Shown here piece after piece: positions 28,382 to 37,368 of a stretch of DNA of 64,000 bases. The notes beneath the pieces were generated by a model that saw only the letters and a list, made by a program, of their open reading frames with translations, made no database searches and was not told the DNA's origin. Every line of letters starts with the position of its first letter. Positions within the stretch are counted from its first letter, which is position 1. Both the position numbers and the translations under genes were made by a program. The stretch spans positions 37,361 to 101,360 of the forward strand of contig MWTC01000021.1 in the NCBI GenBank assembly GCA_002066995.1, read 5' to 3'. The stretch is from Sphingobacteriales bacterium UTBCD1. Lineage in GTDB: Bacteria; Bacteroidota; Bacteroidia; Chitinophagales; Chitinophagaceae.

Positions 28382-29812
28382 TTACTTCTTTAAAGCAGTA
28401 CGCAATGCCTCCGTCGTGGTATAATATTTAGCTTTCATAAAAGAAACCTCCCATTCCGGTATTTTACCTTGTTGTAAATACATCAAAAATGATTTTGTCA
28501 CCTCCTCAAATTGTTGTTCATGATCCATGTTAAATTTTTCCGGAATGATTACCTGCCATCCTGTTTTGTCTTTTCTGAAGCCAACTCCGGGGTACTTCTC
28601 CTGTAATTTTTGAAATTCTGTTGCCAACATCTTTTCATATTCTGCATTGTTATTTTTGACTGCCGGTTCAATATATAAAACAGGTTTAAATCGTTGTTCT
28701 TTATCCTGCCGGATAATCAAATTTGCCCGGGTACCCCTCATCCTTGAAAAATAAGTATCTGCAGATCCTTCTGGAGCCTGATATTTCCACTCAGCCGAAA
28801 CTTTGGTATGAATTCCCCTGATCGTATAATTTATTTCACCGTTGGAAAAAACATTCAAAACTTTATTCTTTATGTCTTTTGCAAGAAAAGCCGGAAAAGA
28901 GTCTCTCTTTGTGACGGCACTGAATTCTGCGAGCGTCAATAATGTAGGCCATCTTTTAGCCGCTTCTATTTTAATGTCATTTTCATAATTTAAAACCTGT
29001 TCGGGAAAACATTCCCATTGTACAAGATCAACAAGATGAGTTGTTACATCAACGATTCCTTCTCCTTCCTGATCTGTATCAAAATACCATTCCGGCCGGA
29101 CAAGGGGTGCGCCAGAAACTGTTTTATAAAAGTAATGTGTGCTTTGTTTGGTTATAGCCGGGTTTTCAGCAGTTCCTTTTTCAAGCACACCAAATACGGC
29201 CTCTGATTTCGATAATTCTCTTTCGAGGATATTTGTTATTTCAAATCTTGCCGTCATGATATCATATAACAGAACATTTGATTTGCGGGCACTTTCAAAT
29301 GAACTTTTTAATAATTCAAAACCGTCTGTGGTGATGGCCATCGGCTTATCTGAAAGAACATGAAAACCTGCATCCACTGAATTTTTAATATATTCTGTTT
29401 TATTTTTATTATTACCCGCAAGTATTACCAAACTCCCCGGTTTCTGTGATAAAAACATCTTAAAATAATCAGCCCCTTTGTTCACATTCAATTTCCATGA
29501 AGTAGGATGATCAGTTCTTGTATTGTAGCGTTCGATCAGATGAAGGTATGATTCAAGATCACTGCCATCAGGTGCAAATACATTTACCGTAGAATCTATC
29601 CCTGCATACATCGTCTTTTGAACCAGGGCAGCATGAAAATGTCCCGGATCCAATACTATCAATCGTACCTTTTTCATCTCAACTTGTTTTTGAGTGTTGG
29701 AATTCTTACATCCGTAAACAGTAATAATGAAAGAAAGAATAGCAAGAAATTTCACGTAATAATAAGAAACAGGTCTCGAAGTAAAATTGAAATATAATGA
29801 AAACCGTACCAT
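28382..29812 (-). CDS. Lipoprotein oxidoreductase, Gfo/Idh/MocA-like with Oxidoreduct_C-type C-terminus
   Basis: A 476-residue protein. The N-terminal hydrophobic stretch ends in the lipobox-like FIITVYGCKN, so it is probably a periplasmic lipoprotein; a GTG at 29755 would give a shorter, more usual signal. The nucleotide-binding part is atypical: VRLIVLDPGHFHAALVQ replaces the glycine-rich loop. It then has VHVLSDKP-like DAGFHVLSDKPMAI and DVTTHLVDLVQWE. This pattern matches proteins annotated as putative oxidoreductase C-terminal domain proteins. Redox activity is assumed from the fold. Confidence 0.72.
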   Translation of the reverse strand: MVRFSLYFNFTSRPVSYYYVKFLAILSFIITVYGCKNSNTQKQVEMKKVRLIVLDPGHFHAALVQKTMYAGIDSTVNVFAPDGSDLESYLHLIERYNTRTDHPTSWKLNVNKGADYFKMFLSQKPGSLVILAGNNKNKTEYIKNSVDAGFHVLSDKPMAITTDGFELLKSSFESARKSNVLLYDIMTARFEITNILERELSKSEAVFGVLEKGTAENPAITKQSTHYFYKTVSGAPLVRPEWYFDTDQEGEGIVDVTTHLVDLVQWECFPEQVLNYENDIKIEAAKRWPTLLTLAEFSAVTKRDSFPAFLAKDIKNKVLNVFSNGEINYTIRGIHTKVSAEWKYQAPEGSADTYFSRMRGTRANLIIRQDKEQRFKPVLYIEPAVKNNNAEYEKMLATEFQKLQEKYPGVGFRKDKTGWQVIIPEKFNMDHEQQFEEVTKSFLMYLQQGKIPEWEVSFMKAKYYTTTEALRTALKK

Positions 29813-29951
29813 ATAATTTTTCTTTTAAATAATCCCTTTATTAGTTTGGAGAGTTAATTTAAACCAAGCCATATTCTTTAACCGCTCCGACGATTTTACT
29901 ACTTTTAAAATGTACTATTTCTGATTCTTCATCACAGGTGCGTTAAAAGAT

Positions 29952-30317
29952 TTACACTTCTTCCTTTGGTGTAAAATAAATGCAGGTGCCTTCCGGGTGA
30001 ATAGGTCCTTTTAAAAGTGTGCATCCGCCACATTCCATGCCTTCTTTTGCAGGAATATACAGGGCGCATATCCTGCACACTTTACTCTTTACCGGGCTTT
30101 TATCAACATAATGAAGCTTTATACGGGCATCTTTCTCCTCAGCACTTAATCCCGAAAGGTCATCGCAACTCTTAAACGTGGCTGTATTATCATCTTTCGG
30201 CTTATTGTTTGTACCGGAGTTATTACAGCTACCTGCCAGTATGGCTATACCTGTTACGAAAGGAATACCGGCAATCGCTTTTTTTAAAAAAAGTCTTCTT
30301 GAATAATCAGCATTCAT
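29952..30317 (-). CDS. Tat-exported high-potential iron-sulfur protein (HiPIP)
   Basis: A 121-residue protein with a Tat signal (YSRRLFLKKAIAGIPFVTG) also carrying a lipobox-like LAGSC (Cys31). The C-terminal 40 residues have the HiPIP spacing: Cys81 and Cys84 (CRIC), then Cys99 (CGGC, with Cys96 spare), then Cys112 in a PEGTCIYF closing motif. HiPIPs carry single electrons in the periplasm on a 4Fe-4S cluster. Its position between an exported oxidoreductase and nagA suggests it serves as electron acceptor for an exported sugar dehydrogenase. That link is inferred from context. Confidence 0.82.
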   Translation of the reverse strand: MNADYSRRLFLKKAIAGIPFVTGIAILAGSCNNSGTNNKPKDDNTATFKSCDDLSGLSAEEKDARIKLHYVDKSPVKSKVCRICALYIPAKEGMECGGCTLLKGPIHPEGTCIYFTPKEEV

Positions 30318-30357
30318 AGTTTATAAATTTAATTTACATGATATGTACAACTTAACA

Positions 30358-31545
30358 TCAGGGGTTGAAAAACTTTAGGCTGCCATTTTTCACTACTCCT
30401 CTTATGACTATTTTACTATCAATTACCTGAAATAAAACCCAGTCCTGATCATATTCTGCATTTTTTCCAAGTAGCGTAATCACATTTTCAGAAGCCATGC
30501 TCCAGGCATCATTTAATGTTACTATCTTTTTATCCAGTAATACCTGTACACATTGCAATAAATCTTTTGCGGCACCCGCCAGGAATTCTGATGATTTTTT
30601 CATGCTCACTTTTCCTTTTCCATCTACCACCACCTCTCCCCCTATATGCGTCGTATATTCTCCTGCAGGCATCCCGGCAAACATGGTAGCATCGCTTACA
30701 AGAATTGCTTTTTCTTTTTTTAACTTAATGACTGATTTTAAGAATGCGTCCGGCAGGTGAATGCCATCCGCAATAATGGTTATATACAATTCGTCCTGAG
30801 CTAGTAATTCCCAAATTATATTATTATGTCTTGGTAACATAGCCGGAATAGCATTTCCTAAATGTGTACACAGTTTTGCCCCGGCTTTCACCGCATTGGC
30901 AACGCTCTCAGATCCTGCCAGGGAATGGCCTATCGAAACGAATACTCCCTGATCATAACACTTTTTAATAAACTCCTGTGAATTTTTATATTCGGGTGCG
31001 ATAGTTATAATTTTAATTCTGCCACACGCTGCACGTTGAAAATCGCAAAACAAATCCCAATCCGGAGGACTGATATATTTAGCTTCATGAGCGCCTCTTG
31101 CACCGTCTTCAGGAGAAATAAAAGGTCCTTCAAGATGAATTCCCTTAATACATCCTGAAACCAGTGGACTCAACAGGCAAGCTTCATCTATAATGCTTAA
31201 GTATTTCTTTATTTCTGCCGGGCTGTTAGTAATTATTGTGGGGAAAAAAGAGGTAACACCTTTGGACAGTAAATAAGAAACCGTACTAATCAGGCTTTCT
31301 GCAGTGAGATCGGGTGAATTAAAGTCAACACCATTAATACCGTTAATCTGCAAATCAATCATTCCCGGTGCCGTAAAGAAATTTGTCTCTCTGATTTCCT
31401 GATCACTTTTACTTTTCTTTACAAGATCACCATGAACAGTAACAAGTTCTGCCTCTCCGCTGATACAATTTAAACAATGGAAGGTATAGCTATCAATTTC
31501 CCCTTTCCCTTCTAACGCAATATTTGAATGATATCCGGCCATCAC
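30358..31545 (-). CDS. nagA: N-acetylglucosamine-6-phosphate deacetylase
   Basis: A 395-residue amidohydrolase matching NagA along its length. Motifs are MIDLQINGINGVDFNSPDL, VTSFFPTIITNSPAEI, KGIHLEGPFISPEDGARGAH (metal Glu), VFVSIGHSLAGS and KLCTHLGNAIPAM (metal His pair), and AILVSDATMFAG (catalytic Asp). It is cytoplasmic. It removes acetate from GlcNAc-6-phosphate, giving glucosamine-6-phosphate for NagB, which is encoded 13 kb away at 44664-45437 under another copy of the same operator motif. It is cotranscribed by position with the HiPIP gene (40 bp apart). Confidence 0.92.
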   Translation of the reverse strand: MMAGYHSNIALEGKGEIDSYTFHCLNCISGEAELVTVHGDLVKKSKSDQEIRETNFFTAPGMIDLQINGINGVDFNSPDLTAESLISTVSYLLSKGVTSFFPTIITNSPAEIKKYLSIIDEACLLSPLVSGCIKGIHLEGPFISPEDGARGAHEAKYISPPDWDLFCDFQRAACGRIKIITIAPEYKNSQEFIKKCYDQGVFVSIGHSLAGSESVANAVKAGAKLCTHLGNAIPAMLPRHNNIIWELLAQDELYITIIADGIHLPDAFLKSVIKLKKEKAILVSDATMFAGMPAGEYTTHIGGEVVVDGKGKVSMKKSSEFLAGAAKDLLQCVQVLLDKKIVTLNDAWSMASENVITLLGKNAEYDQDWVLFQVIDSKIVIRGVVKNGSLKFFNP

Positions 31546-31581
31546 GTTCTTAATTTAGTCTTGACTTTAAAATGCCTGCAG

Positions 31582-33705
31582 TTATTTATAAACTTCTTTT
31601 AATTCCTTAACCAGCTTTTTAACTTCTTCATTACTGCTGCCGGCAATTTTATCGAGTTCCAGTATAACTGAATTTTCCGGTTTTTGAGGGTTTTCCAAAT
31701 CTTCTATTCCATTCTTTAACCCTCCTAAAATATTCATTTGTAAAGTTTGTTTTCCGGGAGTGTTTATTGCGCTCAAAAGCTTCAGCAATTCAGATACCTC
31801 GCTCACCTTATTTCTCCTGGCAATTACAGAAGCAAATTCTTTTGCAAAAAGATAACCATTACTCTGACCGGAGAAGAATGCACTGTCATTAAGTAACGAC
31901 TTAAAAAAGGGAATTGAAGACCCTGCGTTTGATGTAAGAATCGCCAGCCTGATCCATTTATCATTCCCGTTATTTAAAAGAACCTTTTTGAAGCCGGGAT
32001 AAAGATTTTCATTTCCAAAATTTCCTGCACTTAAAACGGCCTGCAACATTACGGCTTTTGAAGAATCATTTATTCTTTCTAAAATCAACTGCTGGCATGC
32101 CTTTACGTTTTCTCCAAGCTGAATACCTGCTTCTCTAATGCCCGGATTCTTATCAGATATTGCTTTTTGAATTATAGGTGCCGTAATAGCGTTTAATCCG
32201 TCCAAAAGGTAAAGAGCATGTAACCTCGCTCTGCCATTACTGCCCGTTTCAAATAAATTTACAAGTAATGGTACAGCAGATTTATCATGAAGAAGCATAA
32301 GTTTCTTATGAGCTTCCATTGCCCAGAACTGGTTAGGATGGGAAAGCAACTGTACCCAATCTGAGATTTTCATATTGTTGTTTATTGCTGCTTTTTCATT
32401 GCCTGTGCTCTTATTTTTAGGTACGATACGGTATATTCTGCCTTTGTCTTTACCGTTATCATAATTCATATCCTTTTTTAATTCTTCAGAAATTGCAAAT
32501 GGCGTCTCAATATGCTGCCGGTACATATCGGTAAGATATAATGCACCATCAGGTCCATAAATAATATTTGTTGGGCGGAACCACATATCGGTGGATGTCA
32601 GAAATTCTTTATTCTCTTCTTTTTTACTCCTGGAGGCAATAAACAGAACACTGGAGTCAGGTTCTTTCATAATGTCCCTGTGAACCAAATTGCAAGCAAC
32701 TTCAGTTACAAAATAATTTCCATAGTACTCAGAAGGAAACAAATCTCCGCCATAAAATATTCCACCAGAAGCACCCGTAAACATTTCCCGTTCATATTCC
32801 ACCCTATCCAGTCCTTTTGCTTTAAAGTCAGCATTACGGTTCCTGGTTCTTACTATTCTCCAATAAGGGCTCTTTGACACCTGGAAAACTTTTTGACCAT
32901 GATCTGTAATATCGGACACTGCATCAGTGGGCGGAATGTATGGGTTACGATGCAAATATTTCCAGGGAATAACGGCCTGACGTAGATGATGAGAGTTTTC
33001 TGTCAAAAAACGATGATTCCAATCATCAAAGGACTGTCCAAATTGTGCGCTGCCTGCTACAGCTTCAAATGTATTTTTGTCCAACCGGAACCGAAAATCC
33101 CCTCCACTTAATGAAAGCCATGTAGCAGAGTCAGTATTTTTCTCATCAGGGCGCACTTTACTATCTTGTCCGTAATTAGCAGCATACACCCAGTTATCAA
33201 CGCCAAACCGGAGGCTTGTTATTTGAGCTTCTGAATTACCTTTAAAAAATCCGCTGAACAAAACTTGTTTTATATCTGCTTTAAAATCCCCGGTTGTATC
33301 TTTTAAAAAAAGAATATTAGGAGCAGCTGTCACAATTAATCCTCCGTTCCATGGCAATATACTTGTTGCCTCAGATAGTTTGTCTGCAAATACAATAGAT
33401 GTATCAATTTTATTATCATGATTTTTATCAAGCAATACAACTATTCGTCCAGCTTCTTTCCCGGGCTCAGGGGGATATGGGTAATCGGGCATTTCAACAA
33501 CATATGCAATCCCATTTTCATCAAACGCCATGCTTACCGGGTCTTTTACAAAAGGCTCGGCAGCGAATACCTGTATTTCAAAATTATCATCTATTGTAAA
33601 TGCTTTAAGCGCCTGTTCCGGGGACAAGCTATCAGGGTATTTCTCATGATTACACGAAAACAGTGTAACTATTGCAAGGATTATAATAATCAATAAAGGT
33701 TTCAT
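31582..33705 (-). CDS. DUF7133/PVC-type dehydrogenase-like lipoprotein without heme domain
   Basis: A 707-residue lipoprotein (lipobox LFSCNHEKYP). It opens with LSPEQALKAFTIDDNFEIQV and VKDPVSMAFDENGIAYVVEM, the start of PVC-type membrane-bound dehydrogenase-like propellers, and has LYLTDMYRQHIETP near the end of the propeller. The last third is HEAT-like (VQLLSHPNQFWAMEAHKKLM onward). No CxxCH is present, so the heme c domain of the larger relatives is missing. If it is a sugar dehydrogenase, electrons would need another carrier, such as the HiPIP two genes away. Confidence 0.75.
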   Translation of the reverse strand: MKPLLIIIILAIVTLFSCNHEKYPDSLSPEQALKAFTIDDNFEIQVFAAEPFVKDPVSMAFDENGIAYVVEMPDYPYPPEPGKEAGRIVVLLDKNHDNKIDTSIVFADKLSEATSILPWNGGLIVTAAPNILFLKDTTGDFKADIKQVLFSGFFKGNSEAQITSLRFGVDNWVYAANYGQDSKVRPDEKNTDSATWLSLSGGDFRFRLDKNTFEAVAGSAQFGQSFDDWNHRFLTENSHHLRQAVIPWKYLHRNPYIPPTDAVSDITDHGQKVFQVSKSPYWRIVRTRNRNADFKAKGLDRVEYEREMFTGASGGIFYGGDLFPSEYYGNYFVTEVACNLVHRDIMKEPDSSVLFIASRSKKEENKEFLTSTDMWFRPTNIIYGPDGALYLTDMYRQHIETPFAISEELKKDMNYDNGKDKGRIYRIVPKNKSTGNEKAAINNNMKISDWVQLLSHPNQFWAMEAHKKLMLLHDKSAVPLLVNLFETGSNGRARLHALYLLDGLNAITAPIIQKAISDKNPGIREAGIQLGENVKACQQLILERINDSSKAVMLQAVLSAGNFGNENLYPGFKKVLLNNGNDKWIRLAILTSNAGSSIPFFKSLLNDSAFFSGQSNGYLFAKEFASVIARRNKVSEVSELLKLLSAINTPGKQTLQMNILGGLKNGIEDLENPQKPENSVILELDKIAGSSNEEVKKLVKELKEVYK

Positions 33706-33884
33706 ATTTTTTTATTTTAGATTTATTTTCCTATAATTTTCCCTGAGTGTCCCATGTCGTTTCTATCCGGCAATGATTGACCGTTTATCCAAAAATATTT
33801 GTTCTATTCCTTTCTGAGTTATTTGCCGGGAAGTATCAAAAAGAAATTTTTTATTTTATTTAATAGCCGCTTTGGTATCATTAA

Positions 33885-34775
33885 TCAATATTCTAAAAAT
33901 TCCGGTTCTGAATTAATGATCCATTCAGTAGTTTTCAATACAGGTATCGGAAACCGCGGGTCCAATCCTTTATTATCATAATAAACTTTCTTTGCGTGAA
34001 TGGGTGTTTTCAGCACATAGGGTTTACACTTTGAAATTACCGTCATTGCTTTTTTTGCACCATTAAACAAAGCTTTATAGGTTTCTTCCAGGGGATAAAG
34101 TACAGCACATTCTTCAGCAATTCCTTCTTTAACGGTAACTGTTACTACATCTTTCCCTAAAAACCGGGTAGCCTCCCGGCAAGTGGCATCATCACCACTG
34201 ACCATAATCACAGGTACGCCCAAAAAACCACACTTGGCTGCATCCTGGGCTATCTCCCCGGATTCAACTCCGTTATACCAATACTTTGCATGATTCTCCG
34301 GGTTCTGAGTATGATTCAATACTCCGTTTTCAGTTCCTTCCATTGCATGAAATCCAATAAGGGCTACGCCACTGAAAGAAGAATCCAGTCCCAGTAATCC
34401 ATAAGGACGTGGGTGGCCGGTAAGATATTTCGCCCCGGGAGTCATTAAGTGCGGAATAATAATTTGTAACCCATGTGCATCAAAAACAAATACCTCATTT
34501 GCTCCCGCCTCTTTAAATCCCTTTACCACTGCCTCCAGATCTTTCATATAATATTCACATGCTTCTCTATTTAAAGCATCATCTTTATTGTCAATCTGTG
34601 ACCATTTATACACTCCACTGGCTCCTTCAAGATCAGTTATAATATATATTTTTTGTGACTTGCCTGTAAATGAAATCAGGAAAACAATACAGGCAGAGAT
34701 GAGAAATTTTTTCCTCTTACTTGCTGAACCAATTCTTCTGCTGCAGGAGTGTGAAAATTGTGACATACTTTTCAA
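33885..34775 (-). CDS. M55-family metallopeptidase (D-aminopeptidase DppA-like), exported
   Basis: A 296-residue protein with a basic N-region and hydrophobic signal (about residues 22-40). M55 motifs are present: KIYIITDLEGASGVYKW with the metal Asp-x-Glu, EVFVFDAHG, ALIGFHAMEG with the metal His, and PVIMVSGDDA. DppA is a zinc D-aminopeptidase. Members in sugar clusters have unknown substrates, but the family cuts next to D-amino acids, which suggests peptidoglycan-type peptides. It is encoded 27 bp after the GH20 gene. Confidence 0.82.
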   Translation of the reverse strand: MKSMSQFSHSCSRRIGSASKRKKFLISACIVFLISFTGKSQKIYIITDLEGASGVYKWSQIDNKDDALNREACEYYMKDLEAVVKGFKEAGANEVFVFDAHGLQIIIPHLMTPGAKYLTGHPRPYGLLGLDSSFSGVALIGFHAMEGTENGVLNHTQNPENHAKYWYNGVESGEIAQDAAKCGFLGVPVIMVSGDDATCREATRFLGKDVVTVTVKEGIAEECAVLYPLEETYKALFNGAKKAMTVISKCKPYVLKTPIHAKKVYYDNKGLDPRFPIPVLKTTEWIINSEPEFLEY

Positions 34776-34802
34776 ATTTATTGTTTTAGTAATACAGTCA
34801 GA

Positions 34803-36710
34803 TTAATTTGATCTTTTCTTCAATTCATCAATAGAAATACTTATCATTCGCCCGATCGGCTTATTATGCCTGTAGCTGATAACCCTGAACAAAGATGCTT
34901 CTTTTGGTACGTTTATCAATCCGCTATACTTTGGATAATAATTGTCAGGAAATGAATTATCAAAACTATAATACATATCCAATCCATCAATCTGGTTTTC
35001 CAGCTGAACAGTCAGTTCCTGATCAGAATCTTTTTTAACTACTATAAGTGGATCGTACATACTCGGTGCATATTTTTTATCGGCATAACTATATCGTATA
35101 AAATGATTCTCAATCCGGCGAATAAAATCAGGCCAGTTTTTCCTATTGGCAGGTGTCCATGACCAATCTGAAACGGCAAAAGCCCTGGGCCAAACCATAT
35201 ATTGTAAATGGCGATAATTATAAATCTGCTCGGTCCATAAATTTGCTTGTACTCCTTTCACATATTTTGGATCCACACCATCCGGGATCGGCTCGGTTTC
35301 ATAGCAGGTTTTTAACAGGCGTGTGGAATGCACCGGTGGTTCTATTGACGGATCACCCTGCATATAATTAAGATATGCGTATGAAGTAGGAGCAAATACA
35401 ACATTTAATTTGCGCTTTGCAGCTTCAATGCCCCCTTTTGTTTTTTGCCAGCTCATCACAACCGTTTCAGGGTCAAGTTCTCCTTCCATAATTTCATCCC
35501 ATCCTATTGCTTTTTTACCTTTTGATCTGATAATTTTTTCCACTCTCCCGGTAAAATAATTTTGCACCTGATGAATACTCGGGATATTTTCTTTTTTCAT
35601 TAATTGTCTGATATCATCACTTTTCTCCCAGAAATTTTTTGCATTTTCATCACCGCCTATATGTATGTATTCAAAAGGAAAGAGTAATGCTACCTCGGTA
35701 AACACTTTATCTAAAAACTCATAAACTTCTTCTTTACCTGCACAAAGTGAATTATCGAATAACGCATAAAATGGACCGTCTTTAGGCCAAACCATCGTGG
35801 AATCACCGGAACATGGCCTGTAATTGCCCGGAAAAGATGCCAGATTAGGGTAAGCGGCAATAGCTGCAAGGCTATGACCGGGGACATCAATTTCTGGAAT
35901 AACGTTTATAAATTTCTTTGCGGCATAGTTAACCACTTCTTTTATTTGATCCTGTGTATAAAAGCCACCATACGTATTTGGTTCATCGGGTGCAGGATGC
36001 TGAAAGAATGTATAAGTACCCACCCTGTTTGGCCTCCATGCGCCTATCTCAGTTAATTTTGGATAGCTTTTTATCTCTATTCTCCATCCATCATCGTCTG
36101 TTAAATGCCAGTGAAAAACATTAAACTTATATTTGGCCATATCATCAATAAACTGTTTCACTTCATTTACTGTAAAAAAATGTCTTGCTACATCCAGCAT
36201 CAGTCCGCGCCATGCAAATCGGGGATAATCTGTTATCCGGACAGAAGGGATCTTCCATGCCAGCTTTGTAATGACAGACTTGCTTTCAATATCCGGCGTA
36301 AACAATTGAAGTAAAGTCTGCGTGGCATAAAATAATCCGGCAGGAGTTGCAGCTGTCATATCTGCACCTTTAGAAGAAATCATTAGATTGTACCCTTCTT
36401 TGCCTATTAAAGTATCAGAGCCGCGGTATAGTTTTAGGTGTATATTTCCATCAGAAAAAGCAGTTACTTTTTTAAAAAATAATGAGAACCCGGTTGCTTT
36501 CTTCAAATCAGCTGCTAACATTGTGGCCACATTTTCAATCCCGGTATCTTTTTCTCCCATTTCAATCACTGTACTCCTTGTTAAATTAAAATGACCATTC
36601 CCCCTTTCCATCGAGACCGGCTTTGGTATAATAAATAATGAGTCCTGCGGAAAAACTACTTTTGATAGAGAAAATAGTATTATCAAAAGCAGGAAAATTT
36701 GTCTAATCAT
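34803..36710 (-). CDS. GH20 beta-N-acetylhexosaminidase, secreted
   Basis: A glycoside hydrolase family 20 enzyme. I choose the ATG at 36710 (MIRQIFLLLIILFSL, a proper signal peptide, 635 residues). A longer start at 36791 would overlap the upstream fragment by 58 bp. After the N-terminal GH20b domain come FHWHLTDDDGWRIEIK, TEIGAWR and NVIPEIDVPGH. The catalytic pair is Asp354-Glu355 in YIHIGGDENAKNFW. A C-terminal beta-sandwich (about 100 residues) follows. It releases terminal GlcNAc or GalNAc from oligosaccharides in the periplasm, feeding NagA and NagB. Confidence 0.93.
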   Translation of the reverse strand: MIRQIFLLLIILFSLSKVVFPQDSLFIIPKPVSMERGNGHFNLTRSTVIEMGEKDTGIENVATMLAADLKKATGFSLFFKKVTAFSDGNIHLKLYRGSDTLIGKEGYNLMISSKGADMTAATPAGLFYATQTLLQLFTPDIESKSVITKLAWKIPSVRITDYPRFAWRGLMLDVARHFFTVNEVKQFIDDMAKYKFNVFHWHLTDDDGWRIEIKSYPKLTEIGAWRPNRVGTYTFFQHPAPDEPNTYGGFYTQDQIKEVVNYAAKKFINVIPEIDVPGHSLAAIAAYPNLASFPGNYRPCSGDSTMVWPKDGPFYALFDNSLCAGKEEVYEFLDKVFTEVALLFPFEYIHIGGDENAKNFWEKSDDIRQLMKKENIPSIHQVQNYFTGRVEKIIRSKGKKAIGWDEIMEGELDPETVVMSWQKTKGGIEAAKRKLNVVFAPTSYAYLNYMQGDPSIEPPVHSTRLLKTCYETEPIPDGVDPKYVKGVQANLWTEQIYNYRHLQYMVWPRAFAVSDWSWTPANRKNWPDFIRRIENHFIRYSYADKKYAPSMYDPLIVVKKDSDQELTVQLENQIDGLDMYYSFDNSFPDNYYPKYSGLINVPKEASLFRVISYRHNKPIGRMISISIDELKKRSN

Positions 36711-36733
36711 AACTGGATATTTTATTCCGGTTA

Positions 36734-37210
36734 TTATACTTTTAAAAAAATCCATTGTGCTCTTCTGTATGAATATAAGTAGATAATACAAGCCAGTGCA
36801 TAAGAAGCACCGATTTCCCCCAATACACCCGGCAAACGTATTTCGCTAACTGGTAAAAGCTGCCGCCTGTTGTTAAAAATAATTCCCGGAATAATTAAAA
36901 TTACATCCCGTTTAAAGGCCTTTACCATTAATTGTTTACGGGTGAGCTCTTTCACCAGACTTCTCCCGGTAGCATATGTAATAGCAGCCCCGGCCATAAA
37001 CATAAAAAGAGGGAAAATCAGATTCCAGAATGTAAAACCATTCCAGATTTTATGAGTACCCTGTGAATGAATAAATAGCCAGAATGCCGAAGTTATATCA
37101 CTGGAATAGCCTTCAATAATATAGCCGAACCCGATAATCCAAAACATAACAAAGCCCCGCAGGGCAACCAAAGAATACAATCGCCGGGATATGTTTACCT
37201 CTTGTGTCAT
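36734..37210 (-). pseudogene. Truncated DUF5009/HGSNAT-type membrane acyltransferase
   Basis: A 158-residue frame that matches only the N-terminal part of the heparan-alpha-glucosaminide N-acetyltransferase/DUF5009 family (normally about 370 residues). Recognisable are RRLYSLVALRGFVMFWIIGF, FTFWNLIFPLFMFMAGAAI and LPGVLGEIGASYALACIIY. It stops abruptly after RRAQWIFLKV, and the next gene's signal peptide starts 24 bp later, so the remaining helices have been deleted. The full enzymes acetylate or transfer acyl groups on glucosamine. This one is probably non-functional, though its promoter region and operator site D appear retained to drive the GH20 unit. Confidence 0.7.
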
Positions 37211-37299
37211 TATTCCAGGAGTTTTAAAAATTGATCCTTACACTAAAGTGGCAACAGCATCAGCTCTCCTTTTCAAATGTAGGCTTATTTTTTAAAAAA

Positions 37300-37317
37300 T
37301 CGTTAACGTACACGAAT
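37300..37317. promoter_or_regulatory. Operator-like site D (GH20-nagA unit)
   Basis: TCGTTAACGTACACGAAT matches the recurring motif with an intact right half (ACGTACACGAA) and TTA for TGT in the left half. It lies 90 bp upstream of the truncated acyltransferase start, ahead of the unit that runs down to the FGGY kinase. Confidence 0.65.
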
Positions 37318-37368
37318 TTTTTAAAACAAACTCCGGGACTGTTTGCCCGCTATCCTGAGTTGTACCTG

